Position numbers and translations under genes: made by a program
Assembly: GCF_005121165.3 (NCBI RefSeq)
Contig: NZ_CP034413.3
Span: 1,798,001 to 1,862,000, forward strand
Source of the DNA: Dysosmobacter welbionis
GTDB lineage: Bacteria > Bacillota > Clostridia > Oscillospirales > Oscillospiraceae
Direction: 5' to 3'
DNA length: 64,000 nt
Notes under the pieces: generated by a model
Seen by the model: only the letters and a program-made list of their open reading frames with translations
Database searches by the model: none
Told to the model about the DNA's origin: nothing
In this document: piece by piece, positions 55,153 through 64,000 of the stretch
Layout of the letters: the number at the start of each line of letters is the position of its first letter
Numbering within the stretch: position 1 is the first letter of the stretch

Positions 55153-56871
55153 TTGCAGCAGCGATCCAAGTTCATTCAAAGAACCAGCGCTCTGGCGCTG
55201 GCGGCGGTCCTGGCACTCGGCATGGGTGTTCAGGCGGCCGGACCGGGCGCATCCACAGTGGATGACCGGCGGGAGGACCTGACCATATTTTATGAGACGC
55301 TGAAAGACAGCCATCCGGATCTTTTTGCCAACACGCCGGAGGAGACCTTCCTGGCCCGCAAAGCAGAGCTTACAGAGCATCTGGACAGCGCAAGCGACGT
55401 AGAATTTCTCTTCGGCTTGCAGAGTCTGGCCGCGCTTGTGGGCGACTCCCACACCAGCGTCCAGGTGGCGGACAGCGTGGTGGACCAGCTGAATGCCTAT
55501 CCCATGGTGCTGTCCTGGCGGGACGGGCACTGGTACCTGACCACAGTTCCGGCTGAGGAACAGGATCTGCTGGGCGCGGAGGTCACCGCCATAGGCGGCC
55601 GCTCTATGGCAGAGGTGGTGAAGACCTTTGGCCGCGTGCTCAGTGCCGACAACCCGGTGAAGCTGCGGCGGCAGTACCGGCAGGTGTGCAATGTGGCGGA
55701 TTACTACGCCTATCTGGGTCTGGCAAAGGCGGGTGAGCCTCTGGCCCTCACCCTGGCTGACGGCAAGACCGTCTCCATCGCTCCCATGCCCTACCTCTCC
55801 CTGGGAGAGGCGGAAATTGTCCAGCTAGGCGCTGAGGTGCCCCAGCCCGCCACTGCCCGCCAGAAGTGCAATTACTGCGCACTTCCGCTGAGCGGGCAGG
55901 TCTACTATATCCAGTACAACGTCTGCCAGGAGGACCCGGCGCTGCCCATGGAGGGCTTTGCCGCCCAGGTGCAGGCGGACCTGGAGGCCGGAAGTTACAG
56001 CCGCGTTCTCGTGGACCTGCGGAACAACGGCGGCGGGTCAGACGGCGTAATCTGGCCTCTGCTGTCCGTCCTGCGGCAGGAGATGGATGATGGGACCGAG
56101 GTGGTGGGACTCATCGGAGAGGCCACCTTCTCCTCTGCCATCATCAATGCCGTAGAGCTGCAGGAAATGGGCATCCCGCTGGTGGGAGAGCCTGCCAGCG
56201 GCAGCGTGGACCACTTTGGCTCCGCCAGTGGCTTTTCTCTGCCCAACTCCGGCATCCAGATTGGTGTCTCCTCCAAATACATCGACCTGGGCACCCTGCT
56301 GGACGCCGACGCCGGACGGGGCGTGGAGTCTCTGGAGCCGGATATCGCCGTTCCCCAAACCATGGCGGATACCCTGGCGGGCAGAGACACCGCTGTGGAG
56401 TGGCTGCTGGCCCATCCGGAGACGCTGGAACAGCGGGAATACCCGGATGCGCCGCTCACCCGGGGGCGGTTCGTGGGGCAGCTGTATGCTGCGGCCGGGT
56501 CCCCTGCCGCAGCGGCGGAGGCCGGTTTCCAGGATCTGCTGGGCATCGAGTGGTTCCTGCCGGCGGTGAACTGGGCCGCGGAGACCGGCGTCACCGGCGG
56601 TACGGCGGAGGGCGCCTTTGCGGCCGCCCGGCACCTCACCTGGCAGGAAGCCGCCGTCTTTCTCGTCCGCACTGCGGAGGCCCTGGGGCTGGAGCCGGAG
56701 GCTGTCCGCACCGCGCCTCTGCCCGATGCGCTGGCGGAGGGTGCCTGGGACCAAACCGCTCTGGAACTGGCCTGGGAATGGGGCCTGCTTCCGGAAGACG
56801 CGGGCAGCGCCGCCGAAATCGCTCGGGTCCAGGGCGGGGCCATGGCGGATACCTTTGCGGCCCTGCTGTAA
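55153..56871 (+). CDS. Secreted S41-type peptidase with C-terminal SLH-like repeats
   Basis: This 572-residue exported protein starts at a TTG with GAGAGGAG ten bases upstream. It has a signal peptide (TSALALAAVLALGMGVQA). An S41 C-terminal-processing-peptidase-like region follows: GDSHTSV, a tail-binding fold, VLVDLRNNGGGSDG and GEATFSSAIINA with the likely nucleophile Ser. From about residue 434 there are SLH-like modules (PLTRGRFVGQLYAAAGSP, FLPAVNWAAETGVTGGT, LTWQEAAVFLVRTAEALG), which anchor proteins to secondary cell-wall polymers. It is monocistronic with an operator-like palindrome at its promoter, so it is likely regulated. Confidence 0.85.
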   Translation: MQQRSKFIQRTSALALAAVLALGMGVQAAGPGASTVDDRREDLTIFYETLKDSHPDLFANTPEETFLARKAELTEHLDSASDVEFLFGLQSLAALVGDSHTSVQVADSVVDQLNAYPMVLSWRDGHWYLTTVPAEEQDLLGAEVTAIGGRSMAEVVKTFGRVLSADNPVKLRRQYRQVCNVADYYAYLGLAKAGEPLALTLADGKTVSIAPMPYLSLGEAEIVQLGAEVPQPATARQKCNYCALPLSGQVYYIQYNVCQEDPALPMEGFAAQVQADLEAGSYSRVLVDLRNNGGGSDGVIWPLLSVLRQEMDDGTEVVGLIGEATFSSAIINAVELQEMGIPLVGEPASGSVDHFGSASGFSLPNSGIQIGVSSKYIDLGTLLDADAGRGVESLEPDIAVPQTMADTLAGRDTAVEWLLAHPETLEQREYPDAPLTRGRFVGQLYAAAGSPAAAAEAGFQDLLGIEWFLPAVNWAAETGVTGGTAEGAFAAARHLTWQEAAVFLVRTAEALGLEPEAVRTAPLPDALAEGAWDQTALELAWEWGLLPEDAGSAAEIARVQGGAMADTFAALL

Positions 56872-56894
56872 CCCCACGAATCGTCTGACCAGAA

Positions 56895-56928
56895 ACAGCC
56901 CCCGGACGCTGCGGCGTCCGGGGGCTGT
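56895..56928 (+). terminator. Hairpin after the S41 peptidase gene
   Basis: 15-bp stem ACAGCCCCCGGACGC with its complement, loop TGCG; the T tail is weak (CTCAACCTCT). Confidence 0.6.
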
Positions 56929-56995
56929 CTCAACCTCTCTGACGGCGGTGTGCCGCTGTTCTCTGACGGGCTGTCTTCCAGGCGCACGTCCCGGC

Positions 56996-57030
56996 AGAGA
57001 AAAGGACCGCGGGATAACTCCCGCGGTCCT
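56996..57030 (-). terminator. Terminator of nifJ copy 2
   Basis: 12-bp stem AGGACCGCGGGA/TCCCGCGGTCCT with loop TAAC, then TTTTCTCT on the minus strand, 17 nt after the stop. Confidence 0.85.
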
Positions 57031-57046
57031 CTGATATGGTATATGC

Positions 57047-60673
<3,627 letters not shown>

Positions 60674-60764
60674 AAACTTACCTCCTATAAATGTGCTGCC
60701 CACACGACAGCATTCTGAACCAACATGAACACGGTCGCATTCCCCCGAATGCTCATGCAGTGTT

Positions 60765-60793
60765 ATTATATCACTTGAAATTTGCCGTGTAAA
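60765..60793 (-). promoter_or_regulatory. Strong promoter of nifJ copy 2
   Basis: Minus-strand TTTACA (60788-60793), 17-nt spacer, TATAAT (60765-60770), 92 nt before the ATG. Confidence 0.78.
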
Positions 60794-61011
60794 TAACTGC
60801 CTTGTTATTTTTTGCGCAAATTTTCTGGTTTCTGCGGAAACGTCAAGACTTCCTGGAATTTTCAGGCCAGTTTTGGAATCCGGGGTTTCTTATTTCGTCG
60901 TTTTGTGGTAAACTGACTTCCGTGAAAACGGCGGTTTTCGACAATTCGCAATCGGCTCTTCCGGCAGCGGGCGGCAGCCTGGAGCGGGAGGGCTTCTGGA
61001 GGTGGTCGTTT
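60794..61011 (+). promoter_or_regulatory. Upstream region of comM
   Basis: About 220 bp without a gene. A TGG-TAAACT extended -10 (60906-60914) is the best plus-strand promoter candidate; the -35 is poor. The plus-strand open frame here has no ribosome site until GGAGGTGGTCGTTT before the ATG at 61012. Confidence 0.35.
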
Positions 61012-62529
61012 ATGGTGGTGACGGTGCGCTCCCTGGGACTGAACGGCATTGCCGGGTATGCGGTCAGCGCGGAGTGCTTCCTCTCCGGCGGGCTGCCCGC
61101 CTTTGACATCGTGGGTCTGCCGGACGCCGCCGTGCGGGAGGCCCGGGAGCGAGTCCGGGCGGCGGTGAAGAACTGCGGGGCCAAGTTCCCCGTCAGCCGA
61201 ATCACGGTGAATCTGGCCCCGGCCGGGCAGAAAAAGGCGGGCACAGTCTACGACCTGCCCATCTTTGTGGGGCTGCTGGCCGCAGGACGGGAGCTGCCGC
61301 CGCCGGCCCAGCAAGCGGCGTTTATCGGGGAGCTGTCCCTCACCGGGGCGCTGCGGGGCGTCACCGGCGTGCTGCCCATGGCCCTGGCAGCCCGGGACGC
61401 CGGTGTGAAGGAGCTGTATGTCCCGGCGGAGAACGCCGCTGAGGCCACGCTGGCAGGCGGCCTCACCGTCTACGGCGTACCGGATGTAGGGGCGCTGGTG
61501 CGCCACTTGCGGGGCGAGGAGCGCCTCTCCCCCGCCTCGGCCTGGGTGCCGGAGGCAGAGGAGGCCGCCGGGCCGGATCTGCGGGATGTGATGGGCCAGG
61601 AAAATGCCAGGCGGGCCCTGGAGATCGCCGCGGCAGGCGGCCACAACCTGCTGCTGATCGGCTCCCCCGGCGCAGGCAAGTCCATGCTGGCCAAGCGGCT
61701 GCCCTCCATCCTGCCGGATATGAGCCGGGAGGAGGCGCTGGAGGTCTCCGGCATCTGGTCCGTGGCGGGGCTGGCGGACCCGCAGCACCCCCTGCTGACC
61801 CGGCGCCCCTTCCGCAGTCCCCACCACACCGCATCCGCCGCCGCCCTCACTGGAGGCGGGCCGCTGCTGCGGCCGGGGGAGATCTCCCTGGCCCACAACG
61901 GCGTGCTGTTTCTGGACGAGCTGCCGGAGTTCCACCGGGACGTGCTGGAGGCCATGCGCCAGCCCCTGGAGGACGGCACGGTGACAGTGGCCCGCTCCGG
62001 CGGGACGCTGCACCTGCCCGCCCGGTTCCAGCTGGTGTGCGCCATGAACCCCTGTCGGTGCGGCTGGCGAGGGCACCCCTCCGGGCGGTGTACCTGCTCG
62101 GACCGGGAGGTGGCCAAGTATGTGGAGAAGATCTCCGGCCCCCTGCTGGACCGGATCGATCTCCACGTCAGCGTTCCCGCGGTGGAATACGCATCCATGC
62201 GGCGGAAAGAGACTCCGGAGAGCTCCGCCGATGTGAAGTGCCGGGTGGACGCGGCCCGGGCTGTCCAGACCGCCCGCTTTGCCGGCACCGGCGTCACCTG
62301 CAACGCCCACATGACCGCCCCCATGATCGGGCAGTTCTGCCGCCTGGACCACGCCGGCGATGCGCTGATGAAGTCCGCCTTCGAGCGGATGGGCCTCACC
62401 GCCCGGTCCCATGATCGGATTCTGCGGGTAGCCCGGACCATCGCGGACCTGGACGGTGCGGCGGACATCAGGCCGGAGCATCTGGCAGAGGCCATCCAGT
62501 TCCGGAATACCGATATTTTGAAGGGATAA
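61012..62529 (+). CDS. comM: YifB/ComM-family Mg-chelatase-like AAA ATPase
   Basis: This 505-residue ATPase starts MVVTVRSLGLNGIAGYAVSAECFLSGGLPAFDIVGLPDAAVREARERVRAAVKN, the hallmark N-terminal Lon-S16-like domain. The AAA core follows, with Walker A GSPGAGKSMLAKRLP, Walker B GVLFLDELPEF, and a C-terminal helical region (RLDHAGDALMKSAFERMGLTARSHDRILRVARTIADLDG). ComM is a helicase that helps branch migration in natural transformation; in Firmicutes the same family is often called YifB. A zinc-like CRCGWRGHPSGRCTCS lies before the final part. GGAGG lies nine bases before the ATG. It stands alone. Confidence 0.95.
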   Translation: MVVTVRSLGLNGIAGYAVSAECFLSGGLPAFDIVGLPDAAVREARERVRAAVKNCGAKFPVSRITVNLAPAGQKKAGTVYDLPIFVGLLAAGRELPPPAQQAAFIGELSLTGALRGVTGVLPMALAARDAGVKELYVPAENAAEATLAGGLTVYGVPDVGALVRHLRGEERLSPASAWVPEAEEAAGPDLRDVMGQENARRALEIAAAGGHNLLLIGSPGAGKSMLAKRLPSILPDMSREEALEVSGIWSVAGLADPQHPLLTRRPFRSPHHTASAAALTGGGPLLRPGEISLAHNGVLFLDELPEFHRDVLEAMRQPLEDGTVTVARSGGTLHLPARFQLVCAMNPCRCGWRGHPSGRCTCSDREVAKYVEKISGPLLDRIDLHVSVPAVEYASMRRKETPESSADVKCRVDAARAVQTARFAGTGVTCNAHMTAPMIGQFCRLDHAGDALMKSAFERMGLTARSHDRILRVARTIADLDGAADIRPEHLAEAIQFRNTDILKG

Positions 62530-62623
62530 CCGGGTCCCCGCCGCAGCCCAGCGCAGCGGACTTTACGGGGGCAAGGCGGAAGCCATTCCGTTCCGGAACC
62601 GGACATTCCCAAAGGATCAGAAA

Positions 62624-62656
62624 ACCAGGCGGCCCCGGAATGGGGCCGCCTGGTTC
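62624..62656 (-). terminator. Terminator after the small membrane protein gene
   Basis: 13-bp stem ACCAGGCGGCCCC with complement, loop GGAAT, followed on the minus strand by TTTTCTG. Confidence 0.65.
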
Positions 62657-62677
62657 ACTGTGGCGGAAATAACGTGG

Positions 62678-62920
62678 TCAGTGCCGGTTCCAGAGAAGCA
62701 GGGCCGCCAGCAGCGGCACTCCCAGAAGCACCGCTGCCAATATTATGGCGAAGATCCGGGCCCTTTTGCGGAACCCCTCCGGCGAGTAATCCATATCTCC
62801 CTTTTTCAGGCGGTGCAGCCAGAACGTGTTCAGGCCCCAGATCACCAGGCCGATCACCGGTACGATCACAAAAACCGAAAACCATCCGTCTCCGTTGGAA
62901 CCATAATACAGCGGGCTCAT
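62678..62920 (-). CDS. Small membrane protein with two helices
   Basis: This 80-residue protein has two hydrophobic segments (WFSVFVIVPVIGLVIWGLNTFWL, about 12-34, and AIILAAVLLGVPLLAALLLW, about 58-77) joined by a basic loop LKKGDMDYSPEGFRKRAR. I do not recognise a family. The ATG at 62920 has GGAGGA nine bases upstream; an ATG eight codons earlier has none. It follows the flavin reductase gene by 40 nt on the same strand and is probably co-transcribed with it. Confidence 0.75.
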   Translation of the reverse strand: MSPLYYGSNGDGWFSVFVIVPVIGLVIWGLNTFWLHRLKKGDMDYSPEGFRKRARIFAIILAAVLLGVPLLAALLLWNRH

Positions 62921-62960
62921 TCTCCAGATTCCTCCTTCCGCCAATCGCCGACTCTCCTCT

Positions 62961-63587
62961 TTACCGGATGAAGTTCATCATGGGACGGGGCGTGCTCTCC
63001 GGCACAGGGACCCTGCTCTCCGCCAGCACCTTCACCATCCAGGCCATATCCCGGCCCAGGCGGGCGGCCACCTCCATGCCCTCCTCGTCTTTCAGGGCCT
63101 CGCCGGGGTCCGCGCCGTGTACGGCGCCCCAGTAGTCGGAGGTGACGATGACCATCTCCATGGCATCCATGGTGCCCAGCAGCTGCTGATACGTCTCCAT
63201 GCCGCCGCTGCGGCGCAGGGTGCACAGGGCGCCCCCCACCTTGTGGTGGAGCTGATTCACCCCGCAGCCCGCCGCCAGCATCAGCCGGTCCAGCACGCAC
63301 TTCATATTGCCGGAAATACCGCCGTGATACACCGGAGCTGCCAGCAGGATGCCGTCCGCCTCGATGCAGGCGGCGATGATGTCGTTGACCATATCGTCGG
63401 TCTGGACACACCGGAGGCTGCCGGTGTTCAGGCAGTGGTAGCAGGCCATGCAGGGATGGACCTTCGCCCCGGGCTGGAACACCTGGAACTCCACCCCGGC
63501 GGCCTCCACCTCCCGCCGGACCACCTCCAGCACCTGGGCGGTGTTGCCGTTCTTTCTGGGACTGCCGTTGATGGCCACGATCTTCAT
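62961..63587 (-). CDS. Flavodoxin-fold NAD(P)H-dependent FMN reductase
   Basis: This 208-residue flavoprotein has the FMN phosphate loop INGSPRKNGNT at the N-terminus, a CMACYHCLNTGSLRC cysteine segment (about 51-65) typical of the iron-sulfur-flavoprotein-like group of NADPH-dependent FMN reductases, and LLAAPVYHGGISGNMK around the isoalloxazine. It would transfer electrons between NAD(P)H, flavin and an unknown partner, or reduce quinones or azo compounds. GGAGGGGAAG precedes the ATG at 63587. The cysteines make a metal or disulfide site plausible. The small membrane protein gene follows. Confidence 0.9.
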   Translation of the reverse strand: MKIVAINGSPRKNGNTAQVLEVVRREVEAAGVEFQVFQPGAKVHPCMACYHCLNTGSLRCVQTDDMVNDIIAACIEADGILLAAPVYHGGISGNMKCVLDRLMLAAGCGVNQLHHKVGGALCTLRRSGGMETYQQLLGTMDAMEMVIVTSDYWGAVHGADPGEALKDEEGMEVAARLGRDMAWMVKVLAESRVPVPESTPRPMMNFIR

Positions 63588-63671
63588 AAACTTCCCCTCC
63601 ATAATTTGGTTTCCCCCTGTTGTCCCTCCATTATAGCAGAGGGCTGGACGGCGGGCAAGAGCTCCTTTTCC

Positions 63672-63706
63672 CCCATAAAAAGAGACGCCCTGACGGGCGT
63701 CTCTTT
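63672..63706 (-). terminator. Terminator of the PepSY gene
   Basis: 12-bp stem AAAGAGACGCCC/GGGCGTCTCTTT with loop TGAC, followed on the minus strand by TTATGG, 17 nt after the stop. Confidence 0.78.
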
Positions 63707-63722
63707 GGGGCTCTGGGGAAGA

Positions 63723-64000
63723 TCACCAGCGGTCGTTGTCGATGTCCCGGCTGAAGATGGTCCCGGTGACGGCGTCGATCTCAAATTCGTACTCGGTCCA
63801 GCCGTTGCGGATCTCGACTTCATACTGCGCCCGGCCGTCATCCCAGTCAAACTGGCACTTCACCACCGTGGAGCCGCTGGGCGTCTCCGCCAGGGCGATC
63901 TGCTGGGCCCGCTCTGCGGTGATATAGTCACCGCTGGAAGAGTTGCTGCCGTTCCCGGAGGGGCGGCTGGTGCCGTTGTTCCAGATCTGGAAATTCTCCA
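63723..64000 (-). CDS. PepSY-domain protein (3' part; 5' end outside window)
   Basis: Only the last 91 codons are in the window. After a Gly/Asn/Ser-rich linker (NNGTSRPSGNGSNSSSG) they form a PepSY domain: YITAERAQQIALAETPSGSTVVKCQFDWDDGRAQYEVEIRNGWTEYEFEIDAVTGTIFSRDIDNDRW. PepSY proteins are usually exported or membrane-bound, often as peptidase inhibitors or in multi-repeat lipoproteins. The missing N-terminus probably carries a signal peptide and perhaps another PepSY repeat. Confidence 0.85.
   Translation of the reverse strand, partial: ENFQIWNNGTSRPSGNGSNSSSGDYITAERAQQIALAETPSGSTVVKCQFDWDDGRAQYEVEIRNGWTEYEFEIDAVTGTIFSRDIDNDRW

Overview
The window looks like the chromosome of a strictly anaerobic, GC-rich Firmicute of the class Clostridia, most like Oscillospiraceae (Flavonifractor/Oscillibacter-type). 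This is an inference. It rests on two pyruvate:ferredoxin oxidoreductases, a K+-dependent membrane pyrophosphatase, a methionine gamma-lyase, formate-THF ligase, a T-box leader, consistent AGGAGG ribosome binding sites, sigma-A type promoters, and GC-rich coding with AT-rich intergenic DNA. I saw no rRNA, tRNA, CRISPR array, transposase or prophage block.

Layout. 1-5.1 kb (minus): the 5' part of a DUF4317 gene, then a three-gene sugar ABC transporter (binding lipoprotein, double ATPase, permease). 5.4-10.4 kb (minus): ilvC-ilvD-DUF815 ATPase-LysE exporter behind a T-box leader. 10.7-13.5 kb (plus): two tandem glutamate dehydrogenases, the second lacking substrate-binding residues. 13.6-15.6 kb (minus): formate-THF ligase, with a duplicated scrap of its own 3' end beside it. 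15.9-19.9 kb: NhaC-type antiporter, LysR regulator, methionine gamma-lyase. 20.1-27.7 kb: a minus-strand set of AGCS symporter, aminotransferase and PFOR, divergent from an IclR regulator. 27.7-33.3 kb (minus): ppk, ppx, a lone tyrosine recombinase, and an EEP hydrolase coupled to a LacI regulator. A second LacI gene diverges at 34.6 kb. 35.7-37.5 kb: LysM-G5-M23 envelope peptidase with an apparent frameshift. 37.8-45.2 kb: pta, a membrane-linked XRE protein, eno, a GNAT acetyltransferase, hppA and a lipoprotein. 45.4-45.7 kb: a complete transcription unit for a 27-residue protein. 45.9-49.9 kb: a metallophosphoesterase, then mnmG flanked on both sides by small-protein/HTH divergent modules. 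50.0-52.7 kb: a frameshifted cyclase-family gene, murT, and a GatD homologue without its catalytic Cys and His. 52.9-64 kb: LTA-synthase-like sulfatase, S41 peptidase with SLH-like repeats, second PFOR, comM, a small membrane protein, a flavin reductase and a partial PepSY protein.

How it fits together (inference). Much of the window is amino-acid fermentation. Amino acids enter by the AGCS carrier, are transaminated or oxidised (aminotransferase, GDH, methionine gamma-lyase), and the 2-oxo acids go through PFOR to acyl-CoA and then acyl-phosphate via Pta. Membrane pyrophosphatase and the NhaC antiporter would manage ion gradients. Branched-chain amino-acid synthesis is tied to tRNA charging by the T-box. 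The most unusual points are two enzyme homologues with missing active-site residues (second GDH, GatD), the paired small-protein/HTH modules around mnmG, and two apparent single-G deletions.
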